Position numbers and translations under genes: made by a program. A stretch of 64,000 nt of DNA, from assembly GCF_030580955.1 (NCBI RefSeq), contig NZ_JAUQON010000003.1, forward strand, positions 1 through 64,000, in the 5' to 3' direction. The notes below the pieces were generated by a model that was not told the origin of the DNA, did no database searches, and saw only the letters and a list, made by a program, of their open reading frames with translations. Origin of the DNA: Hymenobacter convexus. Its GTDB lineage: Bacteria > Bacteroidota > Bacteroidia > Cytophagales > Hymenobacteraceae. Below are positions 26,052 to 34,395 of the stretch, one piece after another; positions within the stretch are counted from its first letter, which is position 1; each line of letters begins with the position of its first letter.

Positions 26052-28697
26052 ATGAAAAAGAACATCAGTATCAACCTGCAAGGCATCATCTTCCACATCG
26101 AGGAAGACGGTTTCGACGTCCTTAGCCGCTACCTGGCCGAGGTGAAAGCCCACTTTGCCAACTACCGCGGCCACGAGGACATTGTGGCCGACATTGAGGG
26201 CCGCATTGCCGAGCTGTTTGCGGCCCGCCTCTCGCCCATGCAGCAGGTCATCAGCCTGGACGATGTAAACGCCATGACGGCCAAGATGGGCCGCGTGAGC
26301 GACTTCGCCCCCGACGCCGACGAAGACGACGAGGAAGTTGGGTCGGCTTACACGGCCGGTGCGGCCACCAGCGCCAATGCCTCGGCCGGGTTTGGCCGCG
26401 CTGCTAGTGCCACCGTGCCCCCCGTGGCCCCCGGCACGGGCACCGCCGATACCGGCGAGCCCAAGCGCCTGTACCGCGACATGGCCAACCGCAAGATTGC
26501 GGGCGTGGCCGCTGGTATTGCCCAGTATTTCGCCGTGAACCCGCTCTGGATTCGCCTGGCCTTCGTGTTTGGCACCATCTTTTTGCCAGCCAGCAACATC
26601 TGGATGCGCCACAACTTGCGGGTCGATTTCGGCGGCTGGGTGGTGCTGGGCTACATCATCCTCTGGATTTTGCTGCCCAAGCGCTACGACGCCCCTGCCC
26701 ACCCCGAGGCGCTGCTGAACTCGGGCCCGCTGGCCGGCCGCCGCTTGTTTCGCGACACCGGCACCGGCAAAGTAGCCGGCGTGGCGGCCGGCCTGGCCGC
26801 CTACTTCAACATCGATGTGACGCTGGTGCGCGTGCTTATGCTGGCCGGCCTGTTTGCCGGGGGCTTCACCTTCCTGCTCTACATCATTCTCTGGATAGTA
26901 TTGCCCGAGGCCAAAACGGTCTCGGACAAGCTGCGTATGCGCGGCGATGCCATCACGCTGGAAAGCTTCGACAGCAGCGCCCGCAACAACGCTTTCGCCG
27001 ACGGTCCCGTGACCACCAATCGCCCCGTGGGTGCGTTTGTGGAAGACGCGGCCCGGGGCCTGCGCCCGGCCGTCGATTTCGTGGGCTCGGCCATTCGAGT
27101 GGTAGCAGGCATCCTGCTCACCATCAGCGGGTTTGGCATGCTACTGGCGCTGGCCATTTTCCTAGGCGCGAGCATTGGCCTGTTTCCCAATGCTGAAAAC
27201 ATGATTTTCACCCACGTGCTGCTGCATGGCGTGCCGGCCTGGGGTTTGCTGGCCGGCTTCCTGGCTATGGGTATTCCGGCGCTGGCCCTGCTGCTGGGCG
27301 GCCTGAACCTGCTCTTCCGCCGCTCCCTGATGACGCGCACCGTGGGTTTGTCGCTGCTCGGGCTCTGGTTGCTGAGCATAGTGGGCGTGACGGTGGCCGG
27401 GGTGCGGCAAAACCGCAATTTTCAGTACGAAGCCGAAGTGGAGCAGTTGGAACAATTCTCCAAGCTGACCACCCCGGTGGTTATGCTCGACGCGCGCCAC
27501 GTGGACCGCGACTGGGACCAGCACGTGGACGTGAACATCGCCGCCGCCGATAGCGGCAAAGTAGTGGAAGTGCTGCGCACCCTGCGCGCCAAAGGCGTGA
27601 ACGAAGCCGAAGCCCGCCGCACGGCCCTCACCACCATCGACTACACGGTTCGGCCCAGCGGCGATTCTTCGCTGGTGTTCGACGACCATTTCTCCTTCCT
27701 GCCCAACTCAGCTTTCCGCAAGCAGGAGCTGAGCCTCACCATCCGCCTGCCCCGTGACCGCACCTTCCGCCTGAGCCACAGCTTTGCGCACGACATCCTC
27801 GATGAAGACGACTTCGTGGGCAACCGGCGCCCCGAAGACCCCGAAACCCACCGCTACCGCCTGCGCGGCAACAAGCTGGAATGCATTGGCTGCACCGACG
27901 AGCAGCTGGGCCGCGACGAAGACAACGACGACGATTCCGACGTGAACATCAACATCGACAGCGACAACAACGACGAGGGCGACAGCAGCGACGAGAGCGA
28001 CGACAGCAGCCGCGGGGCCTCGGCCTTCAGCACCGACATGAACAGCTACGGCCCCGACCGCCGCTCGTTCGAGGAAACCGGCTTTACCCGGGTGAGCGCC
28101 GTGGGCGGCTACCGGGTGGTGATTCGGCGCGGCGACGCCTTCAAAATCGAAGCCGGCGGCGACAAGGACGTGCTCAACGACCTGCGCGTGGAACGCGACG
28201 GCGACGAGTTGCAAATCAAGCCCCGCAACAGCGGCTCTTTCCTCGACCGCAACTGGAACCGCAACGAGCGCAAAGCCCTCATCCGCATCGAGATGCCCGC
28301 CGTGGACCACCTGGAGCTGGCCGGTGGCATCGCGGCCGACCTCGGCGGCTTCGAGCGCCAGGAGCGACTGGACGTGTCGCAGGCCGGGGCCACTTCGCTG
28401 AACCTGAACGGCGATTACGGCACGCTCAAGATTGGCCAGGCCGGCGCCTGCCGCACCACCGCCACGGGCCGCGCCGACGAGCTGAAGCTGGACGCCGCCA
28501 TGGCCTGCGAGCTGGCCGCCGCCAACCTGCAGGCCCGCAACGCCGACCTCGACCTGGCCGCCGCCTGCAAAGCCCGCGTCAACGTGAGCGAATCGCTGAA
28601 AGGCAACGCCATCGGCGCCAGCAAAATCACGTACAGCGGCAAGCCGAAAATCGTGAAGCTGGAATCGGTGGGCGCTTCGAGCATCAAACGCCTTTAA
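26052..28697 (+). CDS. PspC-domain membrane protein with GIN (DUF2807) domain
   Basis: 881 residues from the ATG at 26052; the frame upstream overlaps the PadR gene out of frame. N-terminal NISINLQGIIFHIEEDGFDV and a helical head (1-95) are typical of these proteins. Two PspC domains follow (about 138-215, KIAGVAAGIAQYFAVNPLWIR; and 231-300, KVAGVAAGLAAYFNIDVTLVR), then further membrane helices (about 345-460), a periplasmic-type linker, an acidic Asp/Asn/Ser tract (about 622-654) and a C-terminal GIN beta-helix domain (about 670-875). PspC senses envelope stress in phage-shock systems. This is an unusually full fusion, likely a membrane sensor or scaffold partnered with PadR. Confidence 0.88.
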   Translation: MKKNISINLQGIIFHIEEDGFDVLSRYLAEVKAHFANYRGHEDIVADIEGRIAELFAARLSPMQQVISLDDVNAMTAKMGRVSDFAPDADEDDEEVGSAYTAGAATSANASAGFGRAASATVPPVAPGTGTADTGEPKRLYRDMANRKIAGVAAGIAQYFAVNPLWIRLAFVFGTIFLPASNIWMRHNLRVDFGGWVVLGYIILWILLPKRYDAPAHPEALLNSGPLAGRRLFRDTGTGKVAGVAAGLAAYFNIDVTLVRVLMLAGLFAGGFTFLLYIILWIVLPEAKTVSDKLRMRGDAITLESFDSSARNNAFADGPVTTNRPVGAFVEDAARGLRPAVDFVGSAIRVVAGILLTISGFGMLLALAIFLGASIGLFPNAENMIFTHVLLHGVPAWGLLAGFLAMGIPALALLLGGLNLLFRRSLMTRTVGLSLLGLWLLSIVGVTVAGVRQNRNFQYEAEVEQLEQFSKLTTPVVMLDARHVDRDWDQHVDVNIAAADSGKVVEVLRTLRAKGVNEAEARRTALTTIDYTVRPSGDSSLVFDDHFSFLPNSAFRKQELSLTIRLPRDRTFRLSHSFAHDILDEDDFVGNRRPEDPETHRYRLRGNKLECIGCTDEQLGRDEDNDDDSDVNINIDSDNNDEGDSSDESDDSSRGASAFSTDMNSYGPDRRSFEETGFTRVSAVGGYRVVIRRGDAFKIEAGGDKDVLNDLRVERDGDELQIKPRNSGSFLDRNWNRNERKALIRIEMPAVDHLELAGGIAADLGGFERQERLDVSQAGATSLNLNGDYGTLKIGQAGACRTTATGRADELKLDAAMACELAAANLQARNADLDLAAACKARVNVSESLKGNAIGASKITYSGKPKIVKLESVGASSIKRL

Positions 28698-28784
28698 GCC
28701 AAAATTTTCTAGGTTAAGAAATTAATCGCAGGCAACCCCATTCCCGTAAACCGCATCTATCCCCCCGAAACCAAGAAGCCAGGC

Positions 28785-30224
28785 TTAGTTTGGTGAGTGA
28801 ACGACGCCTCCTTCCGGAGCCAGCCCTTTGGCCGCCCCCTGCTGCAACAGGAAGGCCATGGCTGGCTCCATTTCGTTGGTGATAATGCCATCGAGAATGG
28901 CTTCCATCACGGCTTCTTTCAGCTCGCCCACTTGGCGCGAAGGCTTCAGCCCGAAGGTTTCCATGATGATTTCGCCGGTGATGACCGGGCGGAAGCTGCG
29001 CAGGTGGTCCTTTTCTTCCACCTCTTTCAACTTCTCTTCCACCTCCGCGAAGTTGCGCAAATACCGCTCCTTGCGGGTGTGGTCTTTGCTCGTGATGTCA
29101 GCCCGGCACAGCAGCATGAGCCGGTCAATATCCTCGCCGGCTTCGAACAGTAGGCGGCGCACGGCCGAGTCCGTCACCGTTTCCTTCACCAGCGCAATGG
29201 GGCGCAGGTGCAGCCGCACCAGCTTCTGCACCATGCGCATCTCCTCGCCCAGCGGCAGTTTCAGGTCGGTGAAGATGCCGGGCACCCAGCGCGCGCCCTT
29301 GTCCTCGTGGCCGTGGAAAGTCCAGCCCACGTTGGGGAAGTAGCGCTTGGTGGCGGGTTTGGCGATGTCGTGCAGCACGGCGGCCCAGCGCAGCCACAGG
29401 TCGCCGCCGGCGTTGGCCACGTTGTCCAGGACTTGCAGCGTGTGGTAAAAATTGTCCTTGTGGGCGTGGTTGCCCACTTTCTCCACGCCGTGCAGCAGCG
29501 CCATCTTCGGGAAGATGAGCTGCAAGAGCCCTGTCTGGAATAGCAGCTTGAACCCGTAGCTCGGCGTGGGCGACTCGATTATCTTATTCAGCTCGACGGT
29601 AATCCGCTCCTGCGACACAATCTTTATCCGGTCCTTATTCCGGATAATGGCGTCGAACGTATCGGGCTCAATATCAAAGTTGAGCTGCGAGGCAAAGCGC
29701 ACAGCGCGCATCATCCGCAGCGGGTCGTCAGAAAATGTCACGTCCGGCCCCAACGGCGTACGGATGGTTTTGCTGGCCAGGTCCTTCATGCCCTCGTAGC
29801 GGTCCACCAGCTCCCCAAAATTTTCCGGGTTTAGGCTCAGGCCTAGGGCGTTGATAGTGAAGTCGCGGCGAGCCAAATCCTCTTCCAGCGTGCCGGCCTG
29901 CACCTCGGGTTTGCGGCTTTCGGCGCGGTAGCTCTCTTTGCGGGCGCCCACAAACTCAATATCGCCGGCTTCCTTAGTAGGTAGCATGGCCGTGCCGAAG
30001 TTCTTGAACACCTGCACCCGCCCGCGGCCTTTCAGCTTGGCACCCACGGCTTGGGCCAGCGCAATGCCATCGCCTACGGTCACCACGTCAATGTCCTTGC
30101 TCTCGCGCCCCAGCGCCAAATCGCGCACGTAGCCGCCGATGACGTAGGCCGGCTGTTTCAGTTCAGCCGCCGCTTCGGCGATGGTGCGAAAAATGGGCAG
30201 TTCGGGCAGTTTTGGCGTGTTCAT
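28785..30224 (-). CDS. cca: CCA tRNA nucleotidyltransferase with HD domain
   Basis: Adds or repairs the 3' CCA end of tRNA. 479 residues from the ATG at 30224. The nucleotidyltransferase head has YVIGGYVRDLALGR followed by KDIDVVTVG (the DxD metal site), and the RRDFTINALGLSL and DPLRMMRAVRFASQL motifs that bind nucleotides. A C-terminal HD phosphohydrolase domain (HAHKDNFYHTL, LHDIAK) is present, as in PcnB/Cca fusions of Bacteroidota. Start supported by the -7 box directly upstream. It is not in an operon with its minus-strand upstream neighbour because a long palindrome intervenes. Confidence 0.92.
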   Translation of the reverse strand: MNTPKLPELPIFRTIAEAAAELKQPAYVIGGYVRDLALGRESKDIDVVTVGDGIALAQAVGAKLKGRGRVQVFKNFGTAMLPTKEAGDIEFVGARKESYRAESRKPEVQAGTLEEDLARRDFTINALGLSLNPENFGELVDRYEGMKDLASKTIRTPLGPDVTFSDDPLRMMRAVRFASQLNFDIEPDTFDAIIRNKDRIKIVSQERITVELNKIIESPTPSYGFKLLFQTGLLQLIFPKMALLHGVEKVGNHAHKDNFYHTLQVLDNVANAGGDLWLRWAAVLHDIAKPATKRYFPNVGWTFHGHEDKGARWVPGIFTDLKLPLGEEMRMVQKLVRLHLRPIALVKETVTDSAVRRLLFEAGEDIDRLMLLCRADITSKDHTRKERYLRNFAEVEEKLKEVEEKDHLRSFRPVITGEIIMETFGLKPSRQVGELKEAVMEAILDGIITNEMEPAMAFLLQQGAAKGLAPEGGVVHSPN

Positions 30225-30229
30225 GGGCG

Positions 30230-30237
30230 CAAAGGTA
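30230..30237 (-). promoter_or_regulatory. Bacteroidota -7 box TACCTTTG before cca
   Basis: On the minus strand this reads TACCTTTG, an exact TAnnTTTG match, and lies only 5 bp before the ATG at 30224 (TTTGCGCCCATG). No clear TTG upstream. The transcript would be leaderless or nearly so. Confidence 0.45.
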
Positions 30238-30242
30238 AAAAT

Positions 30243-30330
30243 GTAGGGGCGGGGCCTGCCCCCGCCCGTCGTAGAACATCGTTCCAAAACGTTTTTCAAC
30301 GATTCGGGCGGGGGCAGGCCCCGCCCCTAC
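30243..30330. repeat. GC-rich palindrome GTAGGGGCGGGGCC family
   Basis: Arms 30243-30268 and 30305-30330 are perfect 26-bp inverted copies around a 36-nt loop that contains AAAACGTTTT. The right arm overlaps the last codons of the tsaC-like gene, whose stop (30327-30329) lies inside the repeat. It is unrelated in sequence to families A and B. Confidence 0.92.
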
Positions 30331-30899
30331 TCCCGCACCACTTCCAGCTTCCCGCCTTCGGCCAGCCGCACCACCCGCGAGGGCGCAGTGCGGGTATCGT
30401 CATCCTGCCGCCAGTTCACCACGTGGTCGGCTCCGCGCACGATGGCCGCATCCACTTCCGAATACACGGCCGGCGTGGGCTCCCCGGCTTTATTGGCCGA
30501 CGTTGAAACCAGACCGTGGCCCAGCCGCCGCACCACTTTGTGGCAAAACTCATCCTTCACCACGCGCAGGCCCACGGTGCCGTCAGGGGCCACCAGTTCT
30601 GGTGCCACGGCCTTGCTGGCGGGCAGGATGTAGGTGGTCGGACGCGTGTCGGAGGCCAAGAGGGTTTCTAGCTCGGCCGGTACTTCGGCGGCGTAGCGCT
30701 TGAGCATGGCCAAATCGGCTACCAGTACGATACTGGGCTTGCCGGCCTCGCGGCCCTTCAGTTTATAGAGCTGCTGCACGGCCGGCGGCGCTTCGGCATC
30801 GCAGCCCACGCCCCACACCGTATCGGTGGGGTAGAGAATGACTTGCTGGAGCAAGAGGGCATCGACAGCGGCATCTACTTCTTGTTGGAAACGGTTCAT
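30327..30899 (-). CDS. tsaC: L-threonylcarbamoyl-AMP synthase (YrdC/Sua5 type)
   Basis: Makes threonylcarbamoyl-AMP from Thr, bicarbonate and ATP, the first step toward t6A37 in ANN-decoding tRNAs. 190 residues, YrdC domain only (no Sua5 C-terminal part). Landmarks: ILYPTDTVWGVGCDA, QLYKLKGREAGKPSIVLV (the Lys/Arg substrate cluster), and GLVSTSANKAGEPTP. The stop codon is supplied by the inserted GC-rich palindrome, so the C-terminus may be slightly altered from the ancestral one. Two repeats bracket the gene. Confidence 0.9.
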   Translation of the reverse strand: MNRFQQEVDAAVDALLLQQVILYPTDTVWGVGCDAEAPPAVQQLYKLKGREAGKPSIVLVADLAMLKRYAAEVPAELETLLASDTRPTTYILPASKAVAPELVAPDGTVGLRVVKDEFCHKVVRRLGHGLVSTSANKAGEPTPAVYSEVDAAIVRGADHVVNWRQDDDTRTAPSRVVRLAEGGKLEVVRE

Positions 30900-30902
30900 G
30901 GC

Positions 30903-30991
30903 GTAGCGCGGACTCTTAGTACGCGAGTTAAGACATTATAGGTTAGATGTTTCAGCAAGCAATTCCGTCGCGGACTAAAAGTCCGCGCTAC
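30903..30991. repeat. Palindrome GTAGCGCGGACT family
   Basis: Arms 30903-30925 and 30969-30991 are inverted 23-bp copies with two mismatches, each arm itself a small palindrome (CGCGGACTAAAAGTCCGCG in the right arm). It fills the gap between the epimerase gene, whose stop is at 30998, and the tsaC start at 30899. Confidence 0.85.
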
Positions 30992-30997
30992 CTCGCG

Positions 30998-31402
30998 CTA
31001 CTTAACGGTCTGGCACAATTCCACCAGTACGCCGGCCGCGCTTTTCGGATGCACAAAGCACACCAGCTTGTTGTCGGCCCCGCGCTTGGGTTCTTCATTC
31101 AGCAGCACGAAGCCCTCCCCTTTCAGCCGCGCCATCTCAGCCCGAATATCATCGACCTCAAAAGCTACGTGGTGAATGCCTTCGGGCTTCTTGCTCAGGA
31201 ATTTCGTGATGGCGCTATCGGGCGAAGTACCGGCCAGCAACTCAATTTTCGACCCGCCGACCTGGAAGAAAACGGTATCGACGGCCTCGCTGGCCACGTG
31301 CTCCTTCTTGTAAGGGGCCGCGCCGAGCAGCGTGGTGTAGAGCGCCGTGGCGGCTTCGAGGTCGTGCACGGCCAGGCCGAGGTGTTCAAGATTGGTAAAC
31401 AT
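30998..31402 (-). CDS. mce: Methylmalonyl-CoA epimerase
   Basis: Interconverts the (R) and (S) forms of methylmalonyl-CoA in propionate and branched-chain catabolism. 134 residues from the ATG at 31402, usual length for this vicinal-oxygen-chelate (glyoxalase) family. Metal ligands are expected at the His of LEHLGLAVHDLE, the Glu or Gln of SKIELLAG, the His pair in GIHHVAFEVDDI and the Glu of GVLVELCQ. No mutase genes are adjacent. It may share a transcript with tsaC and cca only if the palindromes do not stop it. Confidence 0.92.
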   Translation of the reverse strand: MFTNLEHLGLAVHDLEAATALYTTLLGAAPYKKEHVASEAVDTVFFQVGGSKIELLAGTSPDSAITKFLSKKPEGIHHVAFEVDDIRAEMARLKGEGFVLLNEEPKRGADNKLVCFVHPKSAAGVLVELCQTVK

Positions 31403-31513
31403 GGCGAATTGAAAAGAGCGGGCTGGGCGCCGCTGAGGTAGAAAATGCCGGTTTTCGCCGAGCATTTTGGCCCGGCGCCGAAAGTCGGCGCATTTCCTTA
31501 TTTAGATTGTATC

Positions 31514-31521
31514 TACTTTTG
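31514..31521 (+). promoter_or_regulatory. Bacteroidota -7 box for iscS
   Basis: TACTTTTG, an exact TAnnTTTG match, about 90 bp before the iscS ATG. No clear TTG at the expected distance. No IscR-type regulator gene lies nearby. Confidence 0.45.
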
Positions 31522-31613
31522 TGGGACCAAAGAAAACTGATTGGCCCCGAACCATGTTCTAGGCAGGTATCGGCTCCTTGCTGGTTTCCCACTTGTCACT
31601 ACTGCTGCGCGCA

Positions 31614-32828
31614 ATGCTTAAGCTCCCCATTTACCTCGATAACAACGCCACCACGCCGCTCGACCCGCGCGTGCTGGAGGCCATGATGCCCTACCTGACC
31701 GACGTGTTCGGCAACGCGGCTTCCCGCAACCACCCCTTCGGCTGGGCCGCTGAGGAAGGCGTGGACTACGCCCGCGAGCAAATCGCCAAGCTCATCAACT
31801 GCGACCCCAAGGAAATCATCTTCACCTCGGGCGCTACCGAGTCGGACAACCTGGGCATCAAGGGTGTGTTCGAGATGTACAGCCAGAAAGGCAACCACGT
31901 CATCACTGCCACCACCGAGCACAAAGCCGTGCTCGATACCTGCAAGCACATCGAGAAGCTCGGCGGCAAGGTAACCTACCTGCCCGTCGATGAAAAAGGC
32001 CTCATCAGCCTCGCCGACCTCGAAGCCGCCATGACGCCCCAGACCATTCTGGTGACTATCATGTACGGCAACAACGAGACGGGCACCATCCAGCCCATCC
32101 GCGAAATCGCCAAAATTGCCCACGCCCACGGCGCTCTGTTCATGACGGACGGCACCCAGGCCGTGGGTAAAATCCCGGTCGACGTCATTGCCGATGGCAT
32201 CGACATCATGGCCTTCACGGCCCACAAAATGTACGGCCCGAAAGGCGTGGGCGCCCTCTACGTGCGTCGCAAGAACCCTCGGGTGAAAGTGACCGCCCAG
32301 ATGGACGGCGGCGGCCACGAGCGCGGCATGCGCTCCGGCACCCTCAACGTGCCCGGCATCGTGGGCCTGGGCAAGGCTTGCGAGCTGGCCCGCCTGGAAA
32401 TGGCGGCCGACACCGCCCGCCTGAGCGCCATGCGCGACCGCCTCGAAAAGGAGCTCACCACGCTGGAAGAAAGCTACATCAATGGCTCGGTGGAGCACCG
32501 CCTGCCGCACGTCACCAATATCAGCTTCAAATATGTAGAAGGCGAAGGCCTGATGATGGGTGTGAAGGACCTGGCCGTATCGTCGGGCTCGGCTTGTACT
32601 TCGGCTTCGCTGGAGCCCAGCTACGTGCTCAAGGCCCTGGGCCTGAGCGACGACCTGGCCCACAGCAGCCTGCGCTTCGGCCTGAGCCGCTTCACTACCG
32701 ACGAGCAAATCGACTATGCCATCAACCACGTAAAAGAGGCCGTGACCAAGCTCCGCGAAATGTCGCCCCTGTGGGAGATGTTCAAAGAAGGCGTCGACTT
32801 GAGCAAAATCGAGTGGGCGGAACATTAA
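31614..32828 (+). CDS. iscS: Cysteine desulfurase IscS
   Basis: PLP enzyme that takes sulfur from cysteine for Fe-S cluster assembly. 404 residues from the ATG at 31614, the expected size. PLP lysine is K205 ([11 protein letters not shown]), and the sulfur-carrying loop has C328 in [17 protein letters not shown], the group I (IscS/NifS) loop that delivers sulfur to IscU. Other family marks: [33 protein letters not shown] and MRSGTLNVP. First gene of the isc cluster. Confidence 0.96.
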   Translation: MLKLPIYLDNNATTPLDPRVLEAMMPYLTDVFGNAASRNHPFGWAAEEGVDYAREQIAKLINCDPKEIIFTSGATESDNLGIKGVFEMYSQKGNHVITATTEHKAVLDTCKHIEKLGGKVTYLPVDEKGLISLADLEAAMTPQTILVTIMYGNNETGTIQPIREIAKIAHAHGALFMTDGTQAVGKIPVDVIADGIDIMAFTAHKMYGPKGVGALYVRRKNPRVKVTAQMDGGGHERGMRSGTLNVPGIVGLGKACELARLEMAADTARLSAMRDRLEKELTTLEESYINGSVEHRLPHVTNISFKYVEGEGLMMGVKDLAVSSGSACTSASLEPSYVLKALGLSDDLAHSSLRFGLSRFTTDEQIDYAINHVKEAVTKLREMSPLWEMFKEGVDLSKIEWAEH

Positions 32829-32835
32829 TTTTTTA

Positions 32836-32924
32836 GTCGTCAGTTGGCAGTTGTTTGTTGTTAGCTTGCTAATGGTAAACACGTTTAAAACTGACAACCG
32901 ACAACTAACAACTAACAACTAATA
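32836..32924. repeat. GTTGTTAG/CTAACAAC-rich inverted repeat
   Basis: Left part (32838-32872) is rich in GTTG and TTAG words; the right part (32890-32924) has four tandem ACAACTAAC-like words. They oppose each other imperfectly. The element resembles the one before thiL (7408-7490) and separates iscS from iscU in the predicted transcript. Confidence 0.5.
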
Positions 32925-32935
32925 ACAAAAAAGCC

Positions 32936-33346
32936 ATGGCTTACTCCGATAAGGTAATCGACCATTACAGCAACCCCCGCAACGTGGGCACGCTGGACAA
33001 AAGCAAAAAGAACGTAGGCACCGGCCTCGTGGGCGCCCCCGAGTGCGGCGACGTGATGCGCCTGCAAATCGAGGTGGACGAAGCCACCAACACCATCACC
33101 GACGCCAAGTTCAAGACGTTCGGCTGCGGCTCGGCCATCGCCTCATCGTCGCTCGCAACGGAGTGGCTGAAAGGCAAAACCGTGGACGAGGCTTTGGCCA
33201 TCGACAACATGGAGATTGTGGAGGAACTGGCCCTGCCGCCCGTGAAAATCCACTGCTCGGTGCTGGCCGAAGATGCCATCAAGTCGGCCATCTCGGATTA
33301 CCGCGTGAAAAACGGTCTGCCCGCGCTGGAGCTGTCGCACCACTAA
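32936..33346 (+). CDS. iscU: Fe-S scaffold protein IscU
   Basis: Scaffold on which [2Fe-2S] clusters form before transfer. 136 residues. The three conserved Cys are in APECGDVM (with the essential Asp), FGCGSAIASSSL and HCSVLAEDA, and the chaperone-recognition motif LPPVK precedes the last. The start (MAYSDKVIDHYSNPRNVG) is canonical. hscA, hscB and fdx, which accompany iscU in Proteobacteria, are absent; an unknown gene and iscA follow instead. Confidence 0.97.
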   Translation: MAYSDKVIDHYSNPRNVGTLDKSKKNVGTGLVGAPECGDVMRLQIEVDEATNTITDAKFKTFGCGSAIASSSLATEWLKGKTVDEALAIDNMEIVEELALPPVKIHCSVLAEDAIKSAISDYRVKNGLPALELSHH

Positions 33347-33358
33347 TCAGGCAGAATT

Positions 33359-33447
33359 CGTCATCCTGAGCGTAGCGAAGGACCTTATCACATTAGCGCG
33401 AAAATCGTGCATTCGTGATAAGGTCCTTCGCTGCGCTCAGGATGACG
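33359..33447. repeat. Palindromic intergenic repeat, family B
   Basis: Arms 33359-33391 and 33415-33447 are inverted 33-bp copies with one mismatch that would pair as G-U (GTCATCCTGAGCG, then GAAGGACCTTATCAC). It lies inside the isc cluster between iscU and the unknown gene and could reduce transcription of the distal genes. Confidence 0.9.
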
Positions 33448-33482
33448 TTTTTTTTTGCGCTTTTACTACCCATTATTTGACA

Positions 33483-33875
33483 ATGGACGAATTTGACATT
33501 GCCCGGCTGGAGCGCGAAATTCGGCAGTACCTGGGTTTGGAGCCCGCGCAGCTGCAGTTTGAGTTTCGGGAGCTGGAAGGCCAGACGCGGCTGGATTTGA
33601 TAACGGTGAACCCGCGCCACCAGCAAAGCTTCCTGTTCCGCTACGAAACCGGGCGCGACCAAGTGGATTGCCTGGAAAAGATGCTGGCTTATGTGAAGCG
33701 GTTCCGGGACATGGAAAGCTCCTACACGGTGCAGTGGAGTGCCCGCAACGACCGGGAATTGCACACCTCCTACTTCCGGGCGCACAACGTATATGAGGCG
33801 TTGGACAAGCTCTATTTCGGCCGCGACCTGAACACCATTACTGTGTTTAGCTTGGTGCTGAATCCGAGCTCGTGA
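33483..33875 (+). CDS. Unknown protein inside the isc cluster
   Basis: 130 residues from the ATG at 33483 (a TTG two codons upstream is possible). Not recognised. It is soluble, charged and looks alpha/beta: an N-terminal helix (DIARLEREIRQYLGL), strands (LQFEFRELEGQTRLDLITVN), a helix with the only Cys (DQVDCLEKMLAYVKRF) and a C-terminal helix/strand (VYEALDKLYFGRDLNTITVFSLVL). No metal-binding Cys set. Its place between iscU and iscA suggests a link to Fe-S work, possibly the slot filled by chaperones elsewhere, but that is inference from position alone. Confidence 0.75.
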   Translation: MDEFDIARLEREIRQYLGLEPAQLQFEFRELEGQTRLDLITVNPRHQQSFLFRYETGRDQVDCLEKMLAYVKRFRDMESSYTVQWSARNDRELHTSYFRAHNVYEALDKLYFGRDLNTITVFSLVLNPSS

Positions 33876-33998
33876 GGGCCGGAATGAAATATTTAGCGGG
33901 CGAGCGAACAAAGAAATTCGCCACCTTGTTTATAATGTGTCTAAATTGCGAGTCCATTCAGCTTGCTTCTAAGCCTGAACGGCCCCGCTCCTACTGCC

Positions 33999-34325
33999 AT
34001 GATTACCGTTTCTGATAAAGCCAAAGAAAAAGTTTCGCGCCTGATGAGCGACGCTCACCTGGATGACACCTACCGCCTGCGCGCCTCGGTGGCCGGCGGA
34101 GGCTGCTCGGGCCTGAGTTACAAGCTGGATTTCGACAACGAGGTGCGGCCGATGGACCAGGAATTTGAGGACAAGGGCGTGCGCGTGGTGGTGGATATGA
34201 AAAGCTTCCTCTACCTGGCCGGCACTGAGCTGGATTTCTCCGACGGCCTCAACGGCAAGGGCTTCCAGTTCAACAACCCCAACGCATCGCGCGAGTGCGG
34301 CTGCGGCGAGAGCTTCTCGGTGTAA
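33999..34325 (+). CDS. iscA: A-type Fe-S carrier protein (IscA/ErpA/HesB)
   Basis: 108 residues from the ATG at 33999. Three Cys that bind the cluster or iron are present: one in GGGCSGLSY and two in ECGCGESF, with the family spacing. A-type carriers take clusters from IscU to target enzymes. It closes the isc cluster and is followed by a strong bidirectional terminator. Whether it corresponds to IscA, SufA or ErpA cannot be separated by sequence inspection; the symbol follows its place in the cluster. Confidence 0.93.
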   Translation: MITVSDKAKEKVSRLMSDAHLDDTYRLRASVAGGGCSGLSYKLDFDNEVRPMDQEFEDKGVRVVVDMKSFLYLAGTELDFSDGLNGKGFQFNNPNASRECGCGESFSV

Positions 34326-34354
34326 GCCTGCTTTATTTCAGCCTAGTGAATATA

Positions 34355-34392
34355 GAAAAAGCCCCCGTGCAAGTTCGCACGGGGGCTTTTTC
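34355..34392. terminator. Bidirectional terminator
   Basis: A 16-bp perfect stem GAAAAAGCCCCCGTGC / GCACGGGGGCTTTTTC with an AAGTTC loop, between iscA (plus) and the membrane glycosyltransferase (minus). Confidence 0.92.
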
Positions 34393-34395
34393 AGG

